Shown: positions 1 through 7,289 of the stretch, in pieces
Position numbering within the stretch: the first letter of the stretch is position 1
How the letters are laid out: every line of letters begins with the position of its first letter
Source: Candidatus Frackibacter sp. WG13
Lineage (GTDB): Bacteria > Bacillota > Halanaerobiia > Halobacteroidales > Acetohalobiaceae
Length of the DNA: 64,000 nt
Direction: 5' to 3'
NCBI RefSeq assembly: GCF_900114655.1
Contig: NZ_FOTT01000001.1
Span: 6,973-70,972, forward strand
Translations under genes and position numbers: made by a program
The notes under the pieces: generated by a model
Databases searched by the model: none
What the model was told of the DNA's origin: nothing
What the model saw: the letters and a program-made list of their open reading frames with translations, nothing else

Positions 1-91
1 TATCAACTATCAACTATCAACTATCAACTATCAACTATCAACTGTCAACTATCAACTGTCAACTGTCAACTGTCAACTGTCAACTGTCAAC
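1..91. repeat. Heptanucleotide tandem repeat
   Basis: Thirteen consecutive 7-bp units read TATCAAC or TGTCAAC. The first six are all TATCAAC, then the two forms alternate and the last five are TGTCAAC. The array starts at the window edge, so it may continue to the left. No ORF uses it. A unit length not divisible by three argues against a coding repeat; replication slippage is the likely source. Confidence 0.95.
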
Positions 92-217
92 TATAAATTG
101 CCCTCAACTTCAAATCGTGAAATATTTCACCATATTTTTACTTATATTTAACATATTCTCTTCTATTTAAGCAGGTAAATCACTAAAACATGTACAATTA
201 TATTTATATATGAGAGG

Positions 218-438
218 ATATCTGGTGGCAAGTTTTAACAGAAGACTAGCTTAAAAAATTCGAGCTTAGCCTACCTTCGTTTGTTTCAGCCTAGAAATAA
301 ACAACGAAGGAGGCTGAAAAGTTATGAAAAAGTTATGGATTGCTATTTTAACAGGTTTATTTACTATTCTTTCTAGTTTGTCTACATTTGCTAGCCTGAG
401 TAGATGGTAACAGATAAATAGACTCTGCCACCAGATAT
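218..438 (+). promoter_or_regulatory. Structured leader enclosed by a 13-bp inverted repeat
   Basis: ATATCTGGTGGCA at 218-230 is exactly complementary to TGCCACCAGATAT at 426-438, which is followed by a T run. Inside lies an imperfect hairpin, 268-286 with 299-315, about 17 bp with single-base bulges. Its 3' arm contains the AAGGAGG ribosome site of the 28-codon ORF at 324. A competing pairing joins TTCAGCCT (285-292) to AGGCTGAA (311-318). The HD-GYP gene starts 23 nt after the outer repeat. A switchable leader is inferred; it matches no riboswitch class I recognise. Confidence 0.5.
324..410 (+). CDS. 28-aa signal-peptide-like ORF in the HD-GYP leader
   Basis: A good Shine-Dalgarno (AAGGAGG, 307-313) precedes ATG by 10 nt. 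The peptide begins MKKLWIAILTGL, has a Lys-Lys start, one hydrophobic helix and ends in an Ala-Ser-Leu-Ser-Arg-Trp tail, so it looks like a cleavable signal peptide with almost nothing after the A-x-A-like site. It has no Cys and so lacks the AgrD-type signature. It could be a leader peptide, a small membrane protein or a signal peptide. The surrounding hairpin places its ribosome site in a stem, so its translation may control the gene downstream. Function unknown. Confidence 0.5.
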   Translation: MKKLWIAILTGLFTILSSLSTFASLSRW

Positions 439-461
439 TTTTAACAAAGGGGGGACCTCAA

Positions 462-1754
462 ATGAAATTAAGATTAAAATTATTTTTAACCTTAGAATAC
501 GTATTGTTCATTCTTTCCTTTGTTTTTTTATATAAATTTAATCAACAACCACTATCTATTAGTAAATTTATATTTTTTGCATTAACATTATTCATACTTA
601 GTAATCTAAGTGTTTTTATAAATACAAGCAATAAAATAACTACTCAAATTGGAATTCCAATAATAATTCCCGCTATTATAATTTTAGGTCCATTTTGGTC
701 GAGTTTAGTTACCCTAATAGGTACGATTCCAATTACCAAACTTAAAAATAATTTTGTATGGTATAAATTTATTTTTAATCAAACAATCTTTTTTCTAGCA
801 ACAGGATGTGCTGCCCTAACCTTTGAAATAACTAAATCTTTTTTATCCACTCCTTATTTTTTCTTACCATTATTAATTGCTAATGTAATATTTTTTGTAA
901 TTAATAATGGTTCAGTATTTTTAGTTATGTTAATTGAAAACTATAATCAAGACTTCTCAGTTTTATTATACTTTCTTAAATTAACAAAAAACATACCCAT
1001 TGTATATTTTCTTGGACTATTATTCTATTATACATACATCAACCTAGGACAAAGCTTCCTAATCTTAGGAATAGTCCTTATCTACTTTAGCAAAGACATA
1101 TTATACGCTCATATTAAACGGCTAAATCATTACACACAAATTATAGAAAGCTTTTTGAAAGTGATTGACTCCAAAGATAACTATACCAAGAAACATTGTG
1201 AACGAGTTTCTGAATATGCAGAAATCGTGTGTCGACAGATGCAGTTAAAGCCTTCGAAAACTAATCAAATTGTACAGATGGCTAAGATCCATGATATCGG
1301 AAAGATATGTATCCCCGATTCTATTTTAAAAGCTACCGGACATTTAACTGATGATCAGTATGAGAAGATGAAGGGTCATTCTAACTATGGCTATGAACTA
1401 TTACAAGATATCGAGTTAATAAGTAGTAACCTAGACCTTATCCGTTATCATCATGAACACTATGATGGAAAAGGATATCCCGAAGGGCTTATAGGCAAAG
1501 ATATCCCTCTAGGTGCTAGAATCTTAGCTACTTGTGATGCTTTTGAAGTTATGACTAACGGTCGACTCTATAAACCACCGATGACCAAAGAAAAAGTACT
1601 CGCCGAATTTAAAGAATGCTCTGGTACTCAGTTTGACCCTCAAATTAGCAAGTTAATGATTAACTTAATTAAAGCAGGAGAATTTGATTATATATTTAAA
1701 GATAATATTAAGAAATATGAAGAAGAATATGATGTAGCCGTTAATTTTAATTGA
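462..1754 (+). CDS. Membrane HD-GYP domain protein, probable c-di-GMP phosphodiesterase
   Basis: The protein is 430 aa. Residues 1-215 hold about six or seven hydrophobic segments with no recognised sensory fold. Residues 220-405 form an HD-GYP domain: HDIGK near 277, HHEHYDGKGYP near 328-338 and the later DAFEVMT motif near 359. The family hydrolyses cyclic di-GMP at a di- or tri-metal site, and all main metal ligands appear present. The ribosome site AAGGGGGG lies just upstream of ATG. The structured leader at 218-438 may regulate it. It probably links a membrane-sensed signal to c-di-GMP; the signal is unknown. Confidence 0.88.
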   Translation: MKLRLKLFLTLEYVLFILSFVFLYKFNQQPLSISKFIFFALTLFILSNLSVFINTSNKITTQIGIPIIIPAIIILGPFWSSLVTLIGTIPITKLKNNFVWYKFIFNQTIFFLATGCAALTFEITKSFLSTPYFFLPLLIANVIFFVINNGSVFLVMLIENYNQDFSVLLYFLKLTKNIPIVYFLGLLFYYTYINLGQSFLILGIVLIYFSKDILYAHIKRLNHYTQIIESFLKVIDSKDNYTKKHCERVSEYAEIVCRQMQLKPSKTNQIVQMAKIHDIGKICIPDSILKATGHLTDDQYEKMKGHSNYGYELLQDIELISSNLDLIRYHHEHYDGKGYPEGLIGKDIPLGARILATCDAFEVMTNGRLYKPPMTKEKVLAEFKECSGTQFDPQISKLMINLIKAGEFDYIFKDNIKKYEEEYDVAVNFN

Positions 1755-1829
1755 GGCTACAGTTAAGACTGAGGTTAAGATTATATTAATTTAGCAGATA
1801 ATATTCAAAATAATAGAGGAGGAAACTCA

Positions 1830-2438
1830 ATGTTTGATAAAATAGAAAAAGAAATTGAAGAGTTAGATGGAGTGATCTCATGTAAAGTTACTGGAAAAGA
1901 TGAAATTGATGAAATACATATTGTAGCTAGCAAAAGTAGAAAACCTAAACGCATTGTTCGTGATATAGAGACAATAACTTTAGTTAATGTCGATGAAAAG
2001 ATAGATCATAAAAAGATAAGTATTGCTCAAATTAATAATGGTAGTCCTGACCAAGCTAAAAATAGAGTTGAACTGATCTCTATCTATAAAGAGAATAATT
2101 CACCTACCTGTCATTTCAAATTAAAGATTAATGATAACTTAATTGAAGAAGATATCCAAGGTGAAACTGAAGCTGAGTTAAAGTTTATAGCTGCCGAAGG
2201 GATATTAAGAATTCTAGAACGTTATATAAACTTCAAAGGAAAGTTACGTATTGAGAATATCTTTACTACTGGTCTTAATGACGAATTAATCATCGTACAA
2301 ATCATCTTACATCAAGGTGGTAAATTTGGTAACCAACAACGTTTAGTAGGAGCTTCGTATGTCGATCATAACCTTCCTTTAGCTACAGGGAAAGCCTGTT
2401 TAAAGGCTTTAAATCGGCAATTTAGTAATTTGATTTAA
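1830..2438 (+). CDS. Conserved hypothetical protein, two-part
   Basis: The protein is 202 aa and soluble, with no signal or membrane segment. A strong GAGGAGG lies just before the ATG. Residues 1-75 read as an alpha/beta domain containing EIDEIHIVAS and a DHKKISIAQI motif. Residues 85-200 form a second beta-rich domain ending in a helix. The first half resembles conserved but uncharacterised clostridial proteins that I recall only by pattern. It is 75 bp after the HD-GYP gene on the same strand and may share a transcript. No function assigned. Confidence 0.7.
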   Translation: MFDKIEKEIEELDGVISCKVTGKDEIDEIHIVASKSRKPKRIVRDIETITLVNVDEKIDHKKISIAQINNGSPDQAKNRVELISIYKENNSPTCHFKLKINDNLIEEDIQGETEAELKFIAAEGILRILERYINFKGKLRIENIFTTGLNDELIIVQIILHQGGKFGNQQRLVGASYVDHNLPLATGKACLKALNRQFSNLI

Positions 2439-2461
2439 AGTATTCTATTATTTTCAAATAT

Positions 2462-3100
2462 CTATCTACTTTTAATACGACTAAAAATTCTATTCCTCCA
2501 CCTTTTATTAGGGAGTCTTCTAATAACCCGTAATATATATTTTGATTCTTTCGAAGACTGTTTAATACTAGCAGTTACCTTTGCCTCATAGGAAGTACCG
2601 TCAACATCTTGAAAGATGAATTTGATCGGTACTTCATCTTCTAAATCTAATTCTTCTTGATAATATAAATTAATTTCAAAGATAGCTGATTCTTGTGGTG
2701 CTAACGCAAACCAATGATTTTCAAACTGACTCTCACCTTTTAAATCAAATGGTACTTCTCCAAATGATATTAATCTAATATTTAAAGCTGGTCTACTTCC
2801 TACATTCTTGATAAATAACTTCAAAGGTTCTGCAATCGATCTTTGTGAATCTAAATTTGAATCATCCATACTCAAATTTACTGATGGTCTATGAATGAAT
2901 ATATCATTTTCTTCACTTCTAGCTTCTACTTTGGGATCTACTCCTATAATATATAAACAAGGCCTCAGTTGTGCTTTTCGACTCTTTTTCGTCTCATGAA
3001 CCGATAAAAAAGCGGCAATTACCGATAGAGCGATAGCAATTAAACTTAAAGTTGGTCCGATATTGAACTTCTCTAATATATCTATCCAATCTGTTAACAT
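2462..3100 (-). CDS. Membrane-anchored hypothetical protein
   Basis: The protein is 212 aa, with one N-terminal hydrophobic helix (about residues 14-34), a basic KKSRK stretch after it, and a beta-rich region (45-185) containing LKLFIKNVGSRPALNIRL. That phrase resembles the N-x-G-x-G-x-A-x-N pattern seen in Ig-like beta-sandwich domains of single-anchor membrane proteins. The C terminus is strongly basic. It converges on the gene ending at 2438 with only about 20 bp between. The protein at 53374 has the same architecture. Function unknown. Confidence 0.65.
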   Translation of the reverse strand: MLTDWIDILEKFNIGPTLSLIAIALSVIAAFLSVHETKKSRKAQLRPCLYIIGVDPKVEARSEENDIFIHRPSVNLSMDDSNLDSQRSIAEPLKLFIKNVGSRPALNIRLISFGEVPFDLKGESQFENHWFALAPQESAIFEINLYYQEELDLEDEVPIKFIFQDVDGTSYEAKVTASIKQSSKESKYILRVIRRLPNKRWRNRIFSRIKSR

Positions 3101-3170
3101 TATTTAAAACTCCCTGTTAGAATAGATTAATTACTATTAATTTAACTATCAACACTCTTTTTTATTCAAC

Positions 3171-3224
3171 AAAAAAATGTTCTCCCTGACACTCAACTAA
3201 GAGTGATAACAGGCAGAACATTTT
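3171..3224 (-). terminator. Rho-independent terminator of the 39-aa peptide gene
   Basis: On the minus strand the arm AAAATGTTCTGCCTG pairs with CAGGGAGAACATTTT around a short loop and is followed by a T run. It sits 30 bp past the stop of the small ORF at 3255-3374. Confidence 0.85.
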
Positions 3225-3254
3225 AATGTATTAAATTAGAAAGCTCTTATAATT

Positions 3255-3374
3255 TTAGACTTCAGGTGGAGTTAACACACCTCCAAGAGCTTCAAACAAG
3301 AATTGGATGATAAAGATAGTAATGATTAGATTGATAAGGTTGCCAAGAGAAGTTTCTTGAGAGATACCCGCCAT
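3255..3374 (-). CDS. 39-aa hydrophobic peptide, family A copy 1
   Basis: The peptide starts MAGISQETSLGNLINL, continues as a very hydrophobic helix with the signature FIIQFLFEAL, and ends GGVLTPPEV. The ribosome site AAAGGTGGTGA precedes the ATG. Copies with the same core lie at 6515, 7412 and 7871. A sigma-K-type promoter is 53 bp upstream and a terminator follows, so it is a complete one-gene unit. The layout (Ser-Gln-rich head, amphipathic helix, Pro tail) suggests a membrane- or assembly-associated spore peptide; that role is inferred. Confidence 0.85.
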   Translation of the reverse strand: MAGISQETSLGNLINLIITIFIIQFLFEALGGVLTPPEV

Positions 3375-3426
3375 AATATGTCACCACCTTTCATTAATTG
3401 ATTACCCAAATTAAGTAATATCACAA

Positions 3427-3453
3427 TATAATATGTGCTTAACAAAAAAATGT
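3427..3453 (-). promoter_or_regulatory. Sigma-K-like promoter for the 39-aa peptide
   Basis: Read on the minus strand: AC at 3453-3452, 16 bp, then CATATTATA at 3435-3427. This matches the Bacillus sigma-K consensus (AC, 16-17 bp, CATANNNTA). The surrounding bases, TTCACATTTTT and TATTGTGATATTA, are nearly repeated at the second peptide gene (6679-6706). Confidence 0.7.
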
Positions 3454-3524
3454 GAATACTTAAAGAAGTAAAACATAGAAATTAAGATTAATGAATAAAA
3501 TTTCAAAAAGGAGGGATTATTTTT

Positions 3525-4094
3525 ATGAAAGAAAGACTAAACAACAAAGGTTCTTCTAATAAAGATACCTCTATAGATGATGGATTAGAATCTACAACGG
3601 AACCAAACGAAAAATCAAATCAAACAGAACAAATTAAAAAAGAGAAAGATAATGATACAGATGATAAAATCAACCTACCTGAAGAACTAAATGAAAATGA
3701 GACAGATAAGGAAGATATTAATGATGAAGAAGCAAATAATAAAAAAGCCCATATTAGTCCTGTAATTTCAACCTGCTCTAGTCTAAAAGATACTGCTTGT
3801 ATGTTACGTACCTTTGCTGATGATCTCGACCAATTGGTAGATACTGTAGAGCCAATGATTCAACTCGCTAATAAAGATGCTACACCTTATTCTCAACAAG
3901 AAATAAGAGATAAATTAAAAGTTAGCTCTGATAATTCAACTAAAAAAGAGAATAATTCTAAGCAAAATAATAATTCGAATCTACAATCCTTAATTTCACA
4001 ATCTGGAAGCCTAGATAAATCATCTCTAAATAACATATTAATGCAAGTAGTAATGCAATCATTATTAAAACAATTAATGCCTAATAATGATTAA
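3525..4094 (+). CDS. Acidic disordered protein with conserved coiled core and C-terminal helix
   Basis: The protein is 189 aa with ribosome site AAGGAGGG. Residues 1-75 are rich in Asp, Glu, Asn and Lys, low complexity and net acidic. Residues 80-115 form a helical core (STCSSLKDTACMLRTFADDL). A Ser/Asn-rich linker leads to a C-terminal hydrophobic helix, NILMQVVMQSLLKQLMPNND. The gene at 5432 shares the core and the C-terminal helix but has a basic head, so the two are paralogues of opposite charge. The neighbouring subtilase begins with a similar LLKQLQPN helix. Function unknown; a spore-surface structural role is inferred from the island. Confidence 0.75.
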   Translation: MKERLNNKGSSNKDTSIDDGLESTTEPNEKSNQTEQIKKEKDNDTDDKINLPEELNENETDKEDINDEEANNKKAHISPVISTCSSLKDTACMLRTFADDLDQLVDTVEPMIQLANKDATPYSQQEIRDKLKVSSDNSTKKENNSKQNNNSNLQSLISQSGSLDKSSLNNILMQVVMQSLLKQLMPNND

Positions 4095-4112
4095 TATTAA
4101 ATTATGAGTTTT

Positions 4113-4145
4113 GCGGTAAGGTCAATTTCAACTTAACCTTACCGC
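4113..4145. terminator. Bidirectional terminator
   Basis: GCGGTAAGGT and ACCTTACCGC form a 10-bp stem between the convergent genes ending at 4094 and 4155. T-rich sequence flanks it on both strands. Confidence 0.7.
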
Positions 4146-4154
4146 CTTTGTTAT

Positions 4155-5306
4155 TTAATCTCTTTTATTAACTATCTTCTGAGCTAACTGCATTGTCTTC
4201 AACACATCTACTAAACCAGCTCCCTGCTTCTCTTTTGCTACCGAGGATAAAGGGGAAGCACCCTCTAATAATAATTTTTTAATTTCTTTAGGAGTCAGCC
4301 CTTTAAAAACGCTAAGCATTAAAGCAACAATTCCAGTCACATGAGCTGTAGCCATTGATGTGCCATCAAGAGTTCTTAATCTATTATTACGCCAAGTAGA
4401 TAGTATATTAACTCCTGGAGCCAAAATATCTAGCTCTTCACCATAGTTACTAAAGTCAGCTACTTCTTTACTCTTATCTATGGCACCTACCGCTATCACT
4501 TCTGGATATTTTGCCGGAAAATCTATTTTATTATTACTATTATTCCCTGCGGCTGCTATCATTGTAATCCCTGCTTCATAGGCTTTAGCAATCGCATCTT
4601 TCAAAGTAGAATTATCTTCGGTAGTTCCAAAACTCATATTTAAAATTTGGATATCATTATCAATACTCCACTCTATCCCTTCAACAATTGAAGACAAACG
4701 ACCATTACCTCTCCTATCAAAAGCTTTAATAGGATAAAGTTCAACGTCTGGCAGTATTCCTAATACCCCTTTACCATTCTTCCTACCTCCTATAGTTCCT
4801 GAAACATGAGTTCCATGTCCATGAAAATCATAGGGTAACCGTCTAGAATTAATCACATTGATTCCATTATGCACAGGCATAAGGTCATAATGGTCTAAAT
4901 CAACTCCTGTATCAATAACACCTACTTTTACTTTACGAAAGAACTCCCAAGCCTCTAACGCACTAGTCGCTTGTAAGCCCCAAGGTATTCTATCCTCGGA
5001 AGAACTAACTTTTAAAACTACATCTTCATCCACTCTTTCAATTTCAGAAATTGATTGGAGGTTAACCGTATCTCTATCTTCTTGAAATTGACATACATAT
5101 CCATTAACTAAATTTAATTTCTTTATTAGCCTTCCTCCTCTCTTTTCTATCTGCTGTTTAAATTTACTTTCATCAATCTTTTCATCAGCAAAAATAATAT
5201 ATTGAGTAATACTTTCATCCACAACATCATCCTTGCCCCGATTAGGTTGTAATTGCTTTAATAAGTTTGTCGCTAAAATTAATTCTAAAAGTTTGCCTAT
5301 ATTCAT
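4155..5306 (-). CDS. Subtilisin-like serine protease (S8) without a signal peptide
   Basis: The protein is 383 aa. Residues 33-100 look like an I9-type propeptide. The catalytic domain has Asp132 (VIDTGVD), His164 (HGHGTHVSG), oxyanion Asn255 (AAGNN) and Ser317 (GTSMATAHVTG), so it should be active. There is no signal peptide. Instead, residues 5-22 form a hydrophobic helix ending LLKQLQPN that resembles the C-terminal helix of the protein at 3525. AAGGAGG precedes ATG. A CATAGTATA box lies upstream. I infer processing or docking within the small-protein island; spore germination proteases (Csp) are also subtilases but are larger. Confidence 0.9.
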   Translation of the reverse strand: MNIGKLLELILATNLLKQLQPNRGKDDVVDESITQYIIFADEKIDESKFKQQIEKRGGRLIKKLNLVNGYVCQFQEDRDTVNLQSISEIERVDEDVVLKVSSSEDRIPWGLQATSALEAWEFFRKVKVGVIDTGVDLDHYDLMPVHNGINVINSRRLPYDFHGHGTHVSGTIGGRKNGKGVLGILPDVELYPIKAFDRRGNGRLSSIVEGIEWSIDNDIQILNMSFGTTEDNSTLKDAIAKAYEAGITMIAAAGNNSNNKIDFPAKYPEVIAVGAIDKSKEVADFSNYGEELDILAPGVNILSTWRNNRLRTLDGTSMATAHVTGIVALMLSVFKGLTPKEIKKLLLEGASPLSSVAKEKQGAGLVDVLKTMQLAQKIVNKRD

Positions 5307-5338
5307 AAACTTTACCTCCTTAAATCCCTAATCTAATA

Positions 5339-5365
5339 TATACTATGTAATCTATTGCTAAAATG
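5339..5365 (-). promoter_or_regulatory. Possible sigma-K-like promoter of the subtilase
   Basis: CATAGTATA on the minus strand (5347-5339) is a perfect CATANNNTA -10 box 33 bp before the subtilase start. The expected AC at -35 reads CA or CC, so only half of the promoter matches. Confidence 0.35.
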
Positions 5366-5431
5366 GGAATTTATTGATAGAACATATAACAAAAAATATA
5401 GACATAGAATTACAGCAAGGAGGTGCAATAT

Positions 5432-6085
5432 ATGGTTTCTGATGAATTTAAAAAAGGCAGGTCAAAAGTTAAATTTAGAAAGTCTAAATTTAAAAAATGG
5501 CGTGAAAAATATCATAACCAACATGATTCTTCCTCTCTTAAAATTCGAAATAAAGAAAAGAAAGAACTAAATAAGAAATTCCCAAAAGATGATTCACCAA
5601 CTAAGACTCTAACCGATGATTCTTCTAAAAAAGAGCCTATAGCTAAAACTAAATCTAAAGATAACCTTAATAAAATCAGCCCCCAAAATACTAACAAAGC
5701 TAAGAAAGAAAAATATTCACAAGAAAAAATCTTTAAACCAAGCGCAATTATGCAAACATGTTATAATCTAAAAAATTTAACCCCCGAATTAAGAAAAGTT
5801 GCTAATAATATAGAAGAACTAGTAAATAGTGTAGAGCAGTTATTAGCCCTTAAAAATAAAATTTCAAAAAGAAATTATAAATCCTCAAAATCCCACAACC
5901 CTAAATATAAAGCAAACTCTTTACCTAAATCTAATAAAGAAAATAATAATCAGAATAACTTTAACCAACTAATTTTAAAATCCTTAACCTCTACTAACTC
6001 CAAATCAAATGAATCCTCACCAAATAACATCTTAATGCAAGTAATAATGCAAATCTTATTGAATAAATCTAGAACTAATGATTAA
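5432..6085 (+). CDS. Basic disordered protein, paralogue of the acidic protein at 3525
   Basis: The protein is 217 aa from the ATG at 5432, chosen because AAGGAGG lies 8 bp before it; a GTG three codons earlier overlaps that site. Residues 1-90 are dominated by Lys and Arg. A helical core near 110-145 (TCYNLKNLTPELRKVANNIE) aligns with the core of the 3525 protein, and the C terminus NILMQVIMQILLNKSRTND aligns with its C-terminal helix. The charge of the head is reversed relative to the paralogue. No catalytic motif. An interacting structural pair is inferred. Confidence 0.75.
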   Translation: MVSDEFKKGRSKVKFRKSKFKKWREKYHNQHDSSSLKIRNKEKKELNKKFPKDDSPTKTLTDDSSKKEPIAKTKSKDNLNKISPQNTNKAKKEKYSQEKIFKPSAIMQTCYNLKNLTPELRKVANNIEELVNSVEQLLALKNKISKRNYKSSKSHNPKYKANSLPKSNKENNNQNNFNQLILKSLTSTNSKSNESSPNNILMQVIMQILLNKSRTND

Positions 6086-6163
6086 AACATAAAACTCCAT
6101 TTACACAAACTTCTCAATTAATTAATAGAATGAATTATAAAACAAGTATTAGAGGTGTCCCCC

Positions 6164-6440
6164 TTGTATAAAAGAAAAAATAATATACAATTATATTCCG
6201 GAAACGGAAATAATAATTTAAATTTACGTGAAATATTACGGTTAAGTATCTGTGGAGAGTTAGAAGCTATTAACCAATATGAAAGATACGCTAGAATAAC
6301 CGATAATTTTGAAGCACAAGAACTCTTTTTAGAAGTGGCTAACGATGAAAAACATCACGTAGCAGAATTCTTAGCCTTTTGACGAGGAATTAGAAGAGGA
6401 ACTTGAACGATATTTAAGAGATATTTTAGATCAACTATAA
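6164..6440 (+). CDS. Ferritin-like protein interrupted by a +1 frame change
   Basis: TTG at 6164 follows AGAGGTG by 6 nt. The frame encodes a ferritin-like helix pair with ligand-type residues: GELEAINQYERYAR and VANDEKHHVAEF. It stops at TGA (6380-6382) directly after a run of four Ts (6377-6380). In the +1 frame the protein continues DEELEEELERYLRDILDQL to TAA at 6440, completing a helix of the expected kind. The join is TTT TGA C, the context used in prfB autoregulatory frameshifting, though no upstream Shine-Dalgarno-like stimulator is seen. Alternatives are a real null mutation or a homopolymer read error. Confidence 0.6.
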
Positions 6441-6481
6441 AAACGTTCTCTCTAGTCATAAAGGTAGAGAGAACGTTTTTA
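6441..6481. terminator. Strong terminator after the ferritin-like gene
   Basis: ACGTTCTCTCT and AGAGAGAACGT form an 11-bp stem followed by TTTTTA on the plus strand. A run on the other side allows it to work in both directions, serving also the minus-strand peptide gene ending at 6515. Confidence 0.85.
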
Positions 6482-6514
6482 TAGTTTGTATAATATTTTT
6501 TGCTAGCCACATCT

Positions 6515-6634
6515 TTAAACTGTTGGTGGAGTTAAAATACCTTCAAGTGCTTCAAATAAGAACTGAATAATAAAGATAGTAATAATTAAGTTAATAAGGT
6601 TACCTAAAGAAGTTTGCTGAGAGATTCCCGCCAT
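6515..6634 (-). CDS. 39-aa hydrophobic peptide, family A copy 2
   Basis: Nearly identical to the peptide at 3255: MAGISQQTSLGNLINL start, FIIQFLFEAL core, and a GILTPPTV end. AAAGGAGG lies before the ATG. The DNA is also closely related, including the promoter region, so this is a recent-looking duplication of the whole transcription unit. The promoter starts just after the stop of the gene at 6718. Role unknown; see copy 1. Confidence 0.85.
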   Translation of the reverse strand: MAGISQQTSLGNLINLIITIFIIQFLFEALEGILTPPTV

Positions 6635-6678
6635 ATTCAACCCTCCTTTCCTTAATTACAAGAAAAGTAATATCATAA

Positions 6679-6706
6679 TATAATATGTATAACCTTGCAA
6701 AAATGT
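6679..6706 (-). promoter_or_regulatory. Sigma-K-like promoter for peptide copy 2
   Basis: On the minus strand: AC (6706-6705), 17 bp, CATATTATA (6687-6679). It shares TTCACATTTTT upstream and the following TATTRTGATATTA with the promoter at 3427. Confidence 0.7.
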
Positions 6707-6717
6707 GAACGTTCACC

Positions 6718-6978
6718 TCAATTATCCCCTAAATTATCCATAATAGATATTAGTTGAAGAAGAAGTAATATATCTAAAATATTACCTAAACGAGAGCTTC
6801 TTGCTATAGCAGCATTAATAGTCTCCTCAGAAACCGATGGCGTTCTAGTCAGCTCTTCAGCAGCACCAACAAAAAGACGGTAAGAATTAGTTAAAGAAGA
6901 GAAGCTTTGAGCTAAGAGATTAAAATCACTAGTCATTGAAGGCATTATACTCTCATCTTTAAACTGATCATCTGACAT
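6718..6978 (-). CDS. 86-aa protein with C-terminal hydrophobic helix
   Basis: The ribosome site AGGAGGGATC lies before the ATG. The head is polar, the middle helical (LLAQSFSSLTNSYRLFVGAA), and the C terminus a hydrophobic helix, ILDILLLLQLISIMDNLGDN, like the Leu/Ile/Gln helices of the neighbouring island proteins. It lies 24 bp after a 48-codon ORF on the same strand and both would be read from the promoter at 7205. No known domain recognised. Confidence 0.7.
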   Translation of the reverse strand: MSDDQFKDESIMPSMTSDFNLLAQSFSSLTNSYRLFVGAAEELTRTPSVSEETINAAIARSSRLGNILDILLLLQLISIMDNLGDN

Positions 6979-7002
6979 TTTGATCCCTCCTAAGCTTAGA
7001 TT

Positions 7003-7149
7003 CTATTTATTTTTAGGGTTAATATTGGATAAAGTCCTTACATCTGGATTAAGTTCTTTAATAGATTCTAAAAAAACCACTTCATCTATAACTTCAGTAG
7101 CTAAATTAGCAAAAGCCTCAGCTACCGTTCTCTCTGGTATAGTTACCAA
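7003..7149 (-). CDS. 48-aa small ORF upstream of the 86-aa protein
   Basis: TTG at 7149 with GAGGTGA 6 nt before it. The peptide starts MVTIPERTVAEAFANLATEV and ends KNK; it is soluble, helical and acidic. The plus-strand frame over the same DNA lacks a ribosome site, so the minus-strand reading is preferred. A sigma-K-like promoter starts 56 bp upstream. Unknown function; probably co-transcribed with the gene at 6718. Confidence 0.6.
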   Translation of the reverse strand: MVTIPERTVAEAFANLATEVIDEVVFLESIKELNPDVRTLSNINPKNK

Positions 7150-7204
7150 TTTAATCACCTCGTTTAAAAATGTTCTTTTTTATTAAAATTATTCCTTTAT
7201 AAAA

Positions 7205-7231
7205 TATTATATGTAGCTAAACTAATATAGT
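7205..7231 (-). promoter_or_regulatory. Sigma-K-like promoter of the 48-aa/86-aa operon
   Basis: On the minus strand: AC (7231-7230), 16 bp, CATATAATA (7213-7205). This is a full match to AC-N16-CATANNNTA, 56 bp ahead of the TTG start. Confidence 0.65.
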
Positions 7232-7289
7232 TAATAAAATTTATACGACCAAAATATAATCAAAAAGTTATTATTTGCAGAAATTCTTC

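Noticed and set aside
274-316. H-type pseudoknot from stems 274-286/299-310 and 287-292/311-316
   Set aside because: Both connecting loops would have no bases, which cannot span the stems. The two pairings are treated as alternatives.
324-410. AgrD-type autoinducer peptide
   Set aside because: There is no Cys or Ser ring motif, no processing enzyme and no agr-like kinase nearby.
5355-5570. Plus-strand ORF of 71 codons in front of the basic protein
   Set aside because: It overlaps the basic protein in another frame and lacks a ribosome site.
6980-7186. Plus-strand ORF of 68 codons
   Set aside because: No ribosome site; the minus-strand 48-codon ORF has a start, site and promoter.
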